From contig WHTM01000020.1 in assembly GCA_009377755.1 (NCBI GenBank), positions 1-64,000 on the forward strand: 64,000 nucleotides of DNA. Direction: 5' to 3'. A program made the translations under genes and the position numbers. Origin of the DNA: Hyphomicrobiales bacterium (GTDB lineage: Bacteria; Pseudomonadota; Alphaproteobacteria; Rhizobiales; Xanthobacteraceae). Below the pieces are notes generated by a model. That model was given only the letters and a program-made list of their open reading frames with translations, searched no databases and was not told where the DNA came from. Shown piece by piece: positions 8,636-17,166 of this stretch (the first letter of the stretch is position 1; each line of letters opens with the position of its first letter).

Positions 8636-9787
8636 TCATCCCTTACCGGCGCCGCGCGAGAGCGGCAGCTTGGCGAGTTCGCCTACGACGTCGCGGTTGA
8701 GCTCGAAGCCGAGGCCGGGCGCGTCGGGAAGGGTCATGAAGCCATCTTTCGGCGTCGGCAAGCCGGTGTAGATCTGCCGGCACAGCTCCACCGCCAGATA
8801 GTGGTGCTCCACCAGCGTGCCGTTGGCGAGCCCGGCCTGCAGATGCATGTTGTGGAACGACCAGGCGCCGCCATTGGCGACCGGGACGTTGAACGCCGCC
8901 GCCAGCGCCGCGACCTTGACACTTTGCGTGAAGCCGCCGCTGATGACGACGTTCGGCTGCAAGTAGTCGACCGCCTCGTGCAGCAGGAGATCACGGAAGC
9001 GGAACAGCAGCCCCTCGTTCTGCCCGCAGGCGAGCGCCATGCCGGTCTGCCGCCGAAGCTGCGCCATTTGCAATGCGTCGTTCTGCGTGAGCGGCTCCTC
9101 GAAGAAGGAGATGCCGTGCGGCTTGATCATCTCGGCGAGGCGGGTGGCGTGGTAAAGGTCGAGACTGCAATTGGCGTCGATATAGAGTGCGATGTCCGGC
9201 CCGACCGCCGTGCGGACGGCGGCGATGCGGGCTTCGTCCTCGCGGATGATGTCCTCGATTGGCCGCACGTCGCGACGGCGCAGCGCTTCATGACCGACGG
9301 TCATCTTCAGCCGCCGGAAGCCCTGCGACACCCACAACCGGGCGGCGTCTGCGAGCTGCTCGCGATCGAAGAAGCCAAAACCGAACGTGGCATAGATCGG
9401 CACGCGCGGCCTGGCACCACCGATCAGCCGCCAGATGGGCTGATTGAGCGCCTTGCCCTTGATGTCCCACAGCGCCACGTCGATCGCCGCCAAGGCATGC
9501 GCGGCGTAGCCGGTCTGTCCGCGGGGCATGAGCGTCCAGTAGAGCTTGTCCCAAATTCGCTCGTGCGCTAGCGGATCGTCACCGATGATCGCCGGGCCGG
9601 CGACCGCGTCGATGATGCGGGCGACGACCTCTTCCTCGGTGATGGCGGTGAAGCCGTGGCCGACGATGCCGTTATCGGTCTCAACCTCGACGACACACGC
9701 CGACAGCGATGCGGCCTTGTCGAGCCCCAGCAGCGTGACCTGCAGGGGGACGTTGAGGGGTGTGGCGGCGATGCGGGCGATCTTCAT
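8636..9787 (-). CDS. Mandelate racemase / muconate lactonizing enzyme family protein
   Basis: A 383-residue enolase-superfamily enzyme that would abstract a proton alpha to a carboxylate using magnesium. The N-terminal capping domain begins MKIARIAATPLNVPLQ. The barrel holds RLKMTVG (lysine on strand two), the metal ligands in YIDANCSLD and FFEEPLTQND, and the later CGQNEG and NGGAWSFHNMHLQAG segments. The ATG at 9787 is preferred over the upstream in-frame start at 9937, which lies in a repeat. The histidine/lysine pattern does not match a subgroup I can name. First gene of the minus-strand catabolic cluster. Confidence 0.85.
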   Translation of the reverse strand: MKIARIAATPLNVPLQVTLLGLDKAASLSACVVEVETDNGIVGHGFTAITEEEVVARIIDAVAGPAIIGDDPLAHERIWDKLYWTLMPRGQTGYAAHALAAIDVALWDIKGKALNQPIWRLIGGARPRVPIYATFGFGFFDREQLADAARLWVSQGFRRLKMTVGHEALRRRDVRPIEDIIREDEARIAAVRTAVGPDIALYIDANCSLDLYHATRLAEMIKPHGISFFEEPLTQNDALQMAQLRRQTGMALACGQNEGLLFRFRDLLLHEAVDYLQPNVVISGGFTQSVKVAALAAAFNVPVANGGAWSFHNMHLQAGLANGTLVEHHYLAVELCRQIYTGLPTPKDGFMTLPDAPGLGFELNRDVVGELAKLPLSRGAGKG

Positions 9788-9803
9788 GGCACTCTGTCCT
9801 ATC

Positions 9804-9926
9804 GTGTCCCGGACGCGGTGCGGCATGCAATGCTGCACCGCTGATCCGGGACCGTTCCACACTCCGAATGCGCGACGGTCCCGGGTCTGCGGCGCATCGC
9901 TGCTCGCTGCGCCGCGCCCGGGACAC
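9804..9926. repeat. Palindromic intergenic element (GTGTCCCGG...CCGGGACAC)
   Basis: The outermost 9 bases are perfectly inverted. Internal pairings include GGTGC with GCACC and GGCGCA with TGCGCC. Arrangement and sequence parallel the element at 8491-8621. It separates the iron-type ABC permease from the enolase-superfamily gene, both on the minus strand. Confidence 0.8.
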
Positions 9927-9933
9927 GAAACCA

Positions 9934-11703
9934 TCACTCGCTCCGGCGGACCATGAAATCGCGGCCGAGCAGGCTATAGCCGGCGAGCACGATCACAAGG
10001 ATCGCGACCAGCAGTACCAAGCCGAGCGCGGCGGCGGCTTCGAGCGCTCCCTCGTCGGCCAGGTTGAGCAGCATCACCGACATCACGCGCGTATCCGGCC
10101 CATAGAGGAAGATGGCGGTGCTCAATTCGCGTGTCGCCGGAATGAAGACCAGAAGCCAGGCGCCGATCAGGCTGCGCCTGAGCAGCGGCACTACGACGCG
10201 GCGGATCGCGGTGAGCCGGCCGCCACCGAGTATGCGCACCGCTTCCTCCATCTCGGGATTGATGCCGCGAATGGCGGCGGCGCTGTTGGCATAAGCGATC
10301 GGCAGGAAGCGCGTCGCGAACGCAAGGATCATGATTGCTGCCGTGCCGTAGAGCGCGAACGGCCAGGCTGCATAGGCGGCATAGAAGCCGATGGCGAGCA
10401 CGATGCCGGGCACGACGAACGGCGCCAGGCACAGGAAGCTGAGCACGCCGCCCCACGGCATCAGCTTGCGGTGAACGATGTAGGCGATCGCGAGCGCGAG
10501 CCCCAGCGCGAGCGACGCCGCGGCTGCCGCGAACCAAAAGGTGTTGACCATCGATTGCAGCGTTGCCTGCCGTTCGAACAGGATGACGATGAAATTGTCG
10601 AGGGTGAAGTTGCCGTGCTGAAATCCGCGGTTCCAGCTCTTGGCGAACGCCGCCTGGGCGATGACGATGAACGGCAGGATCACCGACAAGGTGCAGACAA
10701 ACAGGCAGCCGCCGAGCGCAATCCAGCGCCAGCGGCCGAGCGCGATCGTGCGCCGTTCGCCGCCCTTGCCGGTCATGGTCACATGGCCGCGCCGGCCGAT
10801 CAGGTGTTGCTGTAAGAGATAGAGCGCCACAGTCACCGCGAGCAGCGGCAGGGCGTAGGCCTGCGCGACCTCGACCCGCACCGGGTAGCTGAAGAACTCG
10901 AGCATCTGTGTGGTGACGACGTTATAGCGCGCCGGAATCGCGATCATCGCCGGCGAGCCGAACAGCGCGATGGCTTCGAGAAAGGTGATGATCGCCCCAC
11001 CAAGGATCGCGGGCAGGGCCAGCGGCAAGGTAATGTGCAATGTCGTGCGCCATTTCGCGGCGCCGAGAATGGCGGAGGCGTCCTCCATCTCCGACGACAC
11101 CGTTTCGAGCGCCGCGGTGACGAAGACGAACAGGTACGGATAGCTGTAGATCGCGATGATGAAGACGAGGCCGGGAAACGTGAAGATGTCGAGCAGGCCG
11201 CTGTCGGCGCCGGTAATCGCCCTATAGGCGGTGTTGAGCCAGCCGGCATTGGGTCCCGCCAGCAGGATCCAGGCAAGCGCGCCGAGATAGGGTGGCGTGA
11301 TGAAAGCGCCGAGCGTCAGGATCCGCACCAGCGTCTTGCCGGGCATGTCGGTGCGTGACACCGCCCAGGCCATCGGCACCGCGACGGCGGTGCAGAGCGC
11401 CGTGACCGCCAGGCCCATGACGAGGGAATTGCCGAAGGCGACGAGGTAGCGGGTGCGCCCGTAGGCGGCGGCGAAGTTCGCCAGCGTGAACGCGCCCGTC
11501 CTCGGATCGACGAGGCTGCCGATCACCAGCCGCGCCAGCGGATGCACCACCAGGATGACGAGGATGGCGACGAGCGCCCACCACAGCAGCGTGGTGGGGT
11601 CGAAGCTGCGGAGTTGCCGGTGAGGCTCTATAGGGGCGGGCCTTGTGCCCGCCCGCGGGCGACCACAAGGGTCGCCCCTACGGTGCGGGGGCGCGCGCGA
11701 CAC
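9934..11703 (-). CDS. ABC transporter permease, fused double-domain (iron(III)/FbpB type)
   Basis: A 589-residue inner-membrane protein with two consecutive six-helix permease domains (about residues 40-290 and 320-585), each with an EAA-type loop: DASAILGAAKWRTTLHITLPLALPA and EAVRILGGGRLTAIRRVVVPLLRRS. This fused layout is typical of Fe3+ importers. It probably works with the binding protein encoded just upstream. No ATPase gene adjoins it. The GTG at 11703 lies 6 nt after the upstream stop. If it is the true start, about 30 N-terminal residues are encoded by a palindromic repeat (11631-11680); the first membrane helix begins near LLWWALVAILVILVV. Confidence 0.87.
   Translation of the reverse strand: MSRAPPHRRGDPCGRPRAGTRPAPIEPHRQLRSFDPTTLLWWALVAILVILVVHPLARLVIGSLVDPRTGAFTLANFAAAYGRTRYLVAFGNSLVMGLAVTALCTAVAVPMAWAVSRTDMPGKTLVRILTLGAFITPPYLGALAWILLAGPNAGWLNTAYRAITGADSGLLDIFTFPGLVFIIAIYSYPYLFVFVTAALETVSSEMEDASAILGAAKWRTTLHITLPLALPAILGGAIITFLEAIALFGSPAMIAIPARYNVVTTQMLEFFSYPVRVEVAQAYALPLLAVTVALYLLQQHLIGRRGHVTMTGKGGERRTIALGRWRWIALGGCLFVCTLSVILPFIVIAQAAFAKSWNRGFQHGNFTLDNFIVILFERQATLQSMVNTFWFAAAAASLALGLALAIAYIVHRKLMPWGGVLSFLCLAPFVVPGIVLAIGFYAAYAAWPFALYGTAAIMILAFATRFLPIAYANSAAAIRGINPEMEEAVRILGGGRLTAIRRVVVPLLRRSLIGAWLLVFIPATRELSTAIFLYGPDTRVMSVMLLNLADEGALEAAAALGLVLLVAILVIVLAGYSLLGRDFMVRRSE
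11631..11680. repeat. TAGGGGCG...CGCCCCTA palindrome inside the 5' end of the permease frame
   Basis: The outer stem TAGGGGCG / CGCCCCTA encloses GGGCCTTGTGCCC and GACCACAAGGGTC. Read on the minus strand it encodes RRGDPCGRPRAGTRPAPIE, a peptide often produced when this repeat is read through in alphaproteobacteria. It lies between the GTG start at 11703 and the first membrane helix, so it is either translated or marks a start-site error. Confidence 0.8.
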
Positions 11704-11709
11704 GCTACA

Positions 11710-12741
11710 TCACTGCCCGAACACGTCGCGCCACGATTCAGCAACCTGCGGAATGCCCTTCGTGGTCTCCTCGATGGTCGGCCGGACGGTCTTGATCTCA
11801 GTCACCGACTTCGCGCCGGGCAGCGGCTTCACGTCGGCACGCATCGCTTCATAGCGGGCCTTTACCAGGATGCCGCCGAATTCCGGCCCGAGCAGGAATT
11901 CCATGAACAGCTTGGCGCCGTTCGGGTGCGGCGCGTTCTTGAGTACGGCGGACGGCGTGGCAACCAGGATCGATCCGTCGGTCGGATAGACCACCGCCAG
12001 CGGCTTGCCCTTGTCGGCATTCTCCAGGATCGGCGCGATCGGGGCCGCCGTGACCAGCCGTTCGCCGGATGACACCAGATTGACGGCATCGAACAACGAG
12101 CGGCCGACCTGCGGCTTCTGCTTTTCCAGCCGCTGGAGGAACGACTTGCCGTACAGCTTGTTCATCTGCGCCGCCCAGTTCCCGGCGAACCCGCTGAAGG
12201 CCGGGTGCCCAAGCGCGATCTTGCCGATCCATTTGGCGTCGAGCAGGTTGGTCCAGTTCTGCGGCGCCTCGTCCGCCTTCATCTTCTCCTTGTTGTAGGC
12301 AATGATGATGACGCTGGCGACCGTGGAATGGAACATGCCGTCCTTGTCGAGACCCTGGAACGCCGGCAGCAGCCTGGTGGCGTTCTCCGGCTTGTAGGCC
12401 ATGAGCGCGCCTTGCTCCTTCAGCGTCACGAAATTTCCCACGTCGACGGAGCTGAAGACGTCGGCGTTGCGGGCGTTCTGCGACAGGTCCTGAGTCAGGC
12501 GCTGAAACATCACCTGCGACGGCGCCCGCACGACATTGACCTTGGGGCCGTACTTGGCGGTAAAGGCCCGTCCCGCGGCCTCGGCATTGCGCGCATCGAT
12601 GCTGGCGACGTACCAGGTCACCTGGCCTTCCTTGCGCGCGGCCTCCTCCAGCGCCTTCATGTCGGCGAGAGCGGTCGTGCTGCCGCCGACACATGCCGCT
12701 AACAGCGCCGACAGAGCCAGCCGTCGATTGAGCTTGATCAT
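11710..12741 (-). CDS. Iron(III)-type ABC transporter substrate-binding protein
   Basis: A 343-residue periplasmic binding protein of the FbpA / extracellular solute-binding family 1 type. The start follows GGAGGAG. The signal peptide is LNRRLALSALLAACVGGSTTALA (cleavage near residue 26). The mature domain has EGQVTWYVASIDARNAEAAGRAF, the FSSVDVGNF pocket strand and AYNKEKMKADEAPQNWTNLL. The expected tyrosine pair of true FbpA near the C-terminus is not obvious, so the cargo may be a ferric complex or another small anion. The permease gene starts immediately downstream. Confidence 0.85.
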   Translation of the reverse strand: MIKLNRRLALSALLAACVGGSTTALADMKALEEAARKEGQVTWYVASIDARNAEAAGRAFTAKYGPKVNVVRAPSQVMFQRLTQDLSQNARNADVFSSVDVGNFVTLKEQGALMAYKPENATRLLPAFQGLDKDGMFHSTVASVIIIAYNKEKMKADEAPQNWTNLLDAKWIGKIALGHPAFSGFAGNWAAQMNKLYGKSFLQRLEKQKPQVGRSLFDAVNLVSSGERLVTAAPIAPILENADKGKPLAVVYPTDGSILVATPSAVLKNAPHPNGAKLFMEFLLGPEFGGILVKARYEAMRADVKPLPGAKSVTEIKTVRPTIEETTKGIPQVAESWRDVFGQ

Positions 12742-13367
12742 GATCTCCTCCGAGAGTGTTCGCAGTCCCCACGCTGCTTTCTTTCTTGGTGACTTTCCAG
12801 GCCCCCGTCGATCCGGCGATCGGTCGCACGTCTCGGCCGAGCGCCACGCCTTATGGATCCATCGTGGCCGGGGGATTCAGTCAGCTTTCCGGCCCGTTCG
12901 GCAGCACACGAGTGTCGCGAATTCGAAGTTCGCCCCATCTTGCGGCACTCTCTGAGCGAACTTCGAATTCGAAGGACACTGGCAACGTATTGATTCTAGT
13001 GTCGCTTTGATTCGGAAGTTCGCTCCGGAGCAAGCCAAGCACTCACGCGAACTTCCGAATCGCGACACGAGACCAGCGTTCTGATGTTGGTGGCGCTTTG
13101 CGGCGGAATTCCTGATGGCCCCTCCGCGTCACCCGCCGAAGGACTAAGTTCTTTCAAGGCCGCGTGTTTTCGAGGAACTCGGACAGCTCCCGCCCCAATG
13201 CTTCCAGCGCGGCCCGGAAACTCGATCCGGCCAACCGACTCGATGCAAACGAAACCTATTCCAGTTGCGGGAATTGGTATGTCGTTGCGGACTGCCGTCA
13301 GACGTTCGGCGTCGGGCTAGGATCGGTGACGGGGGTGAGGCATAAGCGACGGCAAGGGGGGACCATT
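12742..13367. other. Divergent intergenic region with hairpin cluster B
   Basis: About 626 nt between the binding-protein gene (minus) and the MFS gene (plus). Hairpin cluster B occupies 12911-13068. The remaining 12742-12910 and 13069-13367 hold no convincing gene. They must contain both divergent promoters, but I saw no clear -35/-10 pair or operator. Confidence 0.6.
12911..13068. repeat. Hairpin cluster B: two palindromic units
   Basis: Units at 12911-12980 and 12998-13068 belong to the same family as the cluster at 113-436. Arms are AATTCGAAGTTCGC / GCGAACTTCGAATT and GATTCGGAAGTTCGC / GCGAACTTCCGAATC. The bulge lies in the 3' arm of the first and the 5' arm of the second, so the two face opposite ways. 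The 17-nt spacer (GGCAACGTATTGATTCT) is the linker in inverted form. Confidence 0.88.
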
Positions 13368-14795
13368 TTGACCGCGATCGTCGAAACCGACATTCCGGCG
13401 CGCCTTGACCGCCTTCCCTGGGGCCGGTTTCACACCCGCGTCGTCGTCGCGCTCGGCGTGACCTGGATTCTTGACGGGCTGGAAGTCACGCTCGCCGGTG
13501 CGCTGTCGGGAGCGCTCAAGCAAAGCCCGGTGCTGCAATTGTCCAATACCGACATCGGGTTGGCGGCGAGCGCCTATCTGGTCGGCGCGGTGCTCGGCGC
13601 GCTGTTCTTCGGCTGGCTGACGGACCGGCTCGGACGCAAGAAGCTGTTCTTCATCACGCTCGCGGTCTACCTGGTCGCGACCGGCGCGACCGCGTTTTCG
13701 TGGGACTTCTGGAGCTTCGCGCTGTTTCGGTTTCTCACCGGCGCCGGCATCGGCGGCGAGTACACCGCCATCAACTCCACCATTCAGGAGCTGATCCCGG
13801 CGCGCGTGCGCGGCTGGACCGATCTTGTCATCAACGGCAGCTTTTGGGTCGGCGCCGCGATGGGGGCGCTGGGATCGATCGTCTTGCTCGATCCGGCGAT
13901 CATCGATCCGGAAATCGGCTGGCGGCTGGCCTTCTTCATCGGTGCGGCGCTGGCGCTGGTCATCTTCGTCATCCGGATGTGGATCCCGGAAAGTCCGCGA
14001 TGGCTGATGACCCACGGACGGATCGGGGAGGCGGAGCGTATCGTGGCGGACATCGAAGGGCGGCTGCTGGCCGGCGCGTCGATGGGTCGCGCGACCGCGT
14101 TGTCGCGCGTGCGCCTGCGCATGCGGACATCCACGCCGCTTGCCGAGGTCGCGCGGACGCTGATCCACCGTCACCGCCAGCGGACACTCGTCGGGCTGAC
14201 GCTGATGGCGTCGCAGGCGTTTTTCTACAACGCGATCTTCTTCACCTATGCGCTGATCCTCACCGATTTCTACGACATCCGCGCCGACCATGTCGGCTGG
14301 TACCTCTTGCCGTTTGCCCTCGGCAACTTCATGGGCCCGGTGCTGCTCGGCCGCCTGTTCGACACGATCGGGCGCCGCATCATGATCGCGTTCACCTACG
14401 CGGTCTCCGGGCTGCTGCTGGCCGCGGCCGGCTGGCTGTTCATGCGCGAGTTGATTTCGGCGGAGACGCAGACCGTCTGCTGGATGGTGATCTTTTTCTT
14501 CGCTTCGGCAGCGGCGAGCTCGGCTTATCTCACCGTGAGCGAGACCTTCCCGCTGGAAATCCGCGCACTGGCGATCGCCTGCTTCTACGCCGTCGGAACC
14601 GGCGTCGGCGGCGTCGTCGGCCCGTGGCTGTTCGGGGTGCTGATCGATACCGGCAGCCGAACAAGCGTCTTCGGCGGCTATCTGCTCGGTGCCGTGCTGA
14701 TGCTGGCGGCGGCGGGCGTGCAGTGGCGCTGGGGCGTCGCGGCGGAGCGCAAGCCGCTGGAGCAGGTCGCACGGCCGCTGGCGTTCTTGGATTAA
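13368..14795 (+). CDS. MFS transporter, sugar/acid:proton symporter type
   Basis: A 475-residue carrier with 12 predicted helices. Landmarks are DGLEVTLAGALSGAL in helix 1, GWLTDRLGRKKLF in loop 2-3, GIGGEYTAINS in helix 5, RMWIPESPRWLM before the long central loop, and GRLFDTIGRR in the second half. No ATG fits; TTG at 13368, seven bases after AAGGGGGG, gives the natural N-terminus LTAIVETDIPARLDRLPWGRFH. It converges on the tartrate dehydratase-like gene 16 nt downstream, so it may import that enzyme's substrate. Confidence 0.87.
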   Translation: MTAIVETDIPARLDRLPWGRFHTRVVVALGVTWILDGLEVTLAGALSGALKQSPVLQLSNTDIGLAASAYLVGAVLGALFFGWLTDRLGRKKLFFITLAVYLVATGATAFSWDFWSFALFRFLTGAGIGGEYTAINSTIQELIPARVRGWTDLVINGSFWVGAAMGALGSIVLLDPAIIDPEIGWRLAFFIGAALALVIFVIRMWIPESPRWLMTHGRIGEAERIVADIEGRLLAGASMGRATALSRVRLRMRTSTPLAEVARTLIHRHRQRTLVGLTLMASQAFFYNAIFFTYALILTDFYDIRADHVGWYLLPFALGNFMGPVLLGRLFDTIGRRIMIAFTYAVSGLLLAAAGWLFMRELISAETQTVCWMVIFFFASAAASSAYLTVSETFPLEIRALAIACFYAVGTGVGGVVGPWLFGVLIDTGSRTSVFGGYLLGAVLMLAAAGVQWRWGVAAERKPLEQVARPLAFLD

Positions 14796-14811
14796 CGGGC
14801 TGCCCCGGGCA

Positions 14812-15975
14812 TTACGCCGCCAATTCGCGCATGATTCGGTAGAGCCGCGATTGTCCCTCGAAGCCGATGCCGGGGCGGTTGGACAGCGTGACCGTGCCGT
14901 TCTCCACCCGTGCATCGTCAGCGAAGCCGCCGAAATCGCCGAACACGCCGGGATAGGACTCGGCGCCGCCGAGGCCGAAGCCGGCGGCGATGGCGAGCGA
15001 CATCTGGTTGCCGCCGTGCGGGAACAGCGATGACCGCGACCAGCCGTGGCGTTCGAGCATGGCGACGGTTCGCCCGTATTGCACGATGCCGTAGGCCTGC
15101 GGCGGATCGATCTGGATGATGTCGTGATCGCGTCGCCAACCGCCGAAGCGCACCAGGTTCTCCACGTCCTGCGTGGAATAGAGGTTCTCGCCGGTGGCCA
15201 GCGGCGCGTCGTAGACGCTCGCAAGCTCGGCGAACAGTGCGTAGTCGACCGGATCGCACGGCTCTTCGTACCAGCGCAGGTTGAACGGACTGAGCGCCTT
15301 GGCATAGGCGAGCGCTTCATCACGGCCAAACTTGCAGTTCGCATCGACGGCGAGCTGGGCGTTGCCGAGCACCGTCTTCACCGCCTCGATGCGGCGCACG
15401 TCGTCGGCGAGCGGCAGGCCGCCGACCTTCATCTTCACCATGGTGTAGCCGGCATCGAGATGGCGGCGCATCTCGTCCTGCACGTCGGCGAAGGTCTGGC
15501 CCGGCGCGTACCAGCCGCCGCCGACATAGCAGAACATCTTGTCGGGAACCTTGCCGCCGCTGTAGCGCTCGGCCAACAGCCGGTGCAATGGCTTTTCGGC
15601 GATCTTGGCAGCCGCGTCCCACACCGCGACATCGATGGTGCCGATGGCGTTCGAGCGCTCGCTGTGCCCGCCGGCCTTCTCCCGCCGCATCATACAGCCG
15701 AGGATTTTCTCCGGGTCGAGGTTGTCGCCGCTCCCGTTGAGCAGGCCTTCCGGCTTGGCGCGCAGGATGCGCGGAATGAAGCGCTCGCGCATCGCCGCGC
15801 CGCAGGCATAGCGGCCGGTGGAGTTGAAGGCATAGCCCACCACCGGCCGGCCATCGCGAACGACGTCGGTGACCACCGCGACCACCGACGTCGTCATTTC
15901 CGAGAAGTCGAAGCTCGAATTCGCCAGATTCGACCTGAGCGGAACCGCCGTCTCGCGAATGTCGACGATGCGCAT
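14812..15975 (-). CDS. tarD: Enolase-superfamily dehydratase, D-tartrate dehydratase-like
   Basis: A 387-residue enzyme expected to convert D-tartrate to oxaloacetate or to dehydrate a related sugar acid. It resembles my recollection of Bradyrhizobium D-tartrate dehydratase closely: MTTSVVAVVTDVVRDGRPVVGY, GDNLDPEKI, GTIDVAVWDAAAKIAEKPL, VKMKVGG with the catalytic lysine, AVDANCKFGRD, WYEEPCDPVDYAL, FPHGGNQMSLAIAAG with the catalytic histidine, and GIGFEGQS at the end. Insertions and loops align over the full length. It converges on an MFS carrier. Function beyond the tartrate dehydratase-like group is inference. Confidence 0.8.
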   Translation of the reverse strand: MRIVDIRETAVPLRSNLANSSFDFSEMTTSVVAVVTDVVRDGRPVVGYAFNSTGRYACGAAMRERFIPRILRAKPEGLLNGSGDNLDPEKILGCMMRREKAGGHSERSNAIGTIDVAVWDAAAKIAEKPLHRLLAERYSGGKVPDKMFCYVGGGWYAPGQTFADVQDEMRRHLDAGYTMVKMKVGGLPLADDVRRIEAVKTVLGNAQLAVDANCKFGRDEALAYAKALSPFNLRWYEEPCDPVDYALFAELASVYDAPLATGENLYSTQDVENLVRFGGWRRDHDIIQIDPPQAYGIVQYGRTVAMLERHGWSRSSLFPHGGNQMSLAIAAGFGLGGAESYPGVFGDFGGFADDARVENGTVTLSNRPGIGFEGQSRLYRIMRELAA

Positions 15976-15993
15976 CGTTTGCTTATCCGTTCG

Positions 15994-16075
15994 TCCCCGC
16001 GAAAGCGGGGACCCAGGACGGTAGAACTGAGAGGCCTGAGTCTGTGGCCCCTTGGATTCCCGCTTACGCGGGAAT
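15994..16075. repeat. Intergenic palindrome pair (TCCCCGC..GCGGGGA and ATTCCCGC..GCGGGAAT)
   Basis: Two hairpins at 15994-16011 and 16056-16075, separated by 44 nt, make up a classic intergenic repeat of Bradyrhizobium relatives. It lies between the tartrate dehydratase-like gene and the upstream Bug-type gene on the same strand, and would interrupt or modulate read-through. Confidence 0.8.
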
Positions 16076-16089
16076 GAACGGTATAAGGT

Positions 16090-17052
16090 CTAGATCTTCT
16101 TGATCTTGGCCTTCTCGATCACGTCCTTCCACTTGGCGATCTCGGCCTTGACATAGGCGGTGAAGTCCGCCGACGAGTCGCCCTCCGGCACGATTCCGAG
16201 CTGCAACAATCGCGCGCTGATATCGGGCGTCTTCACGATCGTCAAGATTTCCTGCTGCAACACATCGACGATCGCCTTTGGCGTTCCGGCCGGGACGAAC
16301 ACGCCGGTCATGGTTTCGGCCTCCTGGTCCTTGATGCCGAGTTCCCCGAGTGTGGGAATGTTGCTCCCTGGCAGGCGCTTCTTGGTGGTGACCGCGAGCG
16401 CGCGCAGCTTACCCTCGTTGATCAGATTCATCGAATTGCCGATGGCGCCGCAAGCGACCGGCGTGTGGTTGCCGAGCAGCGACTGAATCATCGGGCCGCC
16501 GCCCGCAAACGGCACGGTGACGAAATCGAGCCCGAGGCGGATCTTGAGCATCTCGATCGACAGCGAGGGGGTCGTGCCGGCGCCGGGCGAACCGACGCTG
16601 TGCTTGCCCGGCTCTTTCTTGATGAGGTCGACCAACTCCTTCAGGTTCTTGGCCGGAACGCTTGGATTGGCCATCCACGCATTTGGCGATGCACCCGCCT
16701 TGGTGACCGGGATGAAGTCCTTGCTCACGTCGTACGGAACTTTGTTGTACAGGCTTGGATTGACGACGATGCTGGAGGAGGCGAACAGGATCGTGTAGCC
16801 GTCGCCGGGCGCCTTGGCCGCATTGCCCATCCCGATATTGCCGCCGGCGCCGCCCTGATTCTCGATGTAGAACTGCTGGCCCAGCTTCTCCGACAGCTTC
16901 TGCCCGATCAGCCGCGCGGCAATATCGGTCACGCCGCCGGCCGGGAATGGGACGATGATCTTGACGGTCTTGGCCGGATATTGCTGCGCGAAGGCGGAGC
17001 CGGCCAGGACCAGCGCGGCCAGTGAGACCAGAACGCGGATAATCGATTGCAT
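16090..17052 (-). CDS. Tripartite tricarboxylate transporter substrate-binding protein (Bug/TctC family)
   Basis: A 320-residue periplasmic binding protein of the large Bug family. Signal peptide MQSIIRVLVSLAALVLAGSAFA. Family marks are YPAKTVKIIVPFPAGGVTDIAAR, the GAGGNIG loop and GSPGAGTTPSLSIEML. The ATG at 17052 follows GGGAGGGAG. No TctA/TctB membrane genes adjoin it, which is common because Bug proteins are dispersed. It is divergent from the ThDP enzyme and upstream of the tartrate dehydratase-like gene, so a hydroxy-acid ligand is plausible but unproven. Confidence 0.9.
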   Translation of the reverse strand: MQSIIRVLVSLAALVLAGSAFAQQYPAKTVKIIVPFPAGGVTDIAARLIGQKLSEKLGQQFYIENQGGAGGNIGMGNAAKAPGDGYTILFASSSIVVNPSLYNKVPYDVSKDFIPVTKAGASPNAWMANPSVPAKNLKELVDLIKKEPGKHSVGSPGAGTTPSLSIEMLKIRLGLDFVTVPFAGGGPMIQSLLGNHTPVACGAIGNSMNLINEGKLRALAVTTKKRLPGSNIPTLGELGIKDQEAETMTGVFVPAGTPKAIVDVLQQEILTIVKTPDISARLLQLGIVPEGDSSADFTAYVKAEIAKWKDVIEKAKIKKI

Positions 17053-17166
17053 ATCTCCCTCCCGTGAATTCGCAAATGGGCCCGCTGGCCCTTATTGAGC
17101 GGTGCTGTATCTTCGCCGCTGCAGTCGCCGCAGTAAACGGGAAATGCATACCAGAAGATTGGCTTC

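Noticed and set aside
13317-15344. A 675-codon open frame on the minus strand
   Set aside because: It is antisense to the MFS gene and out of frame with the tartrate dehydratase-like gene. Its Arg/Gln/Asp-rich sequence is typical of a high-GC shadow frame.
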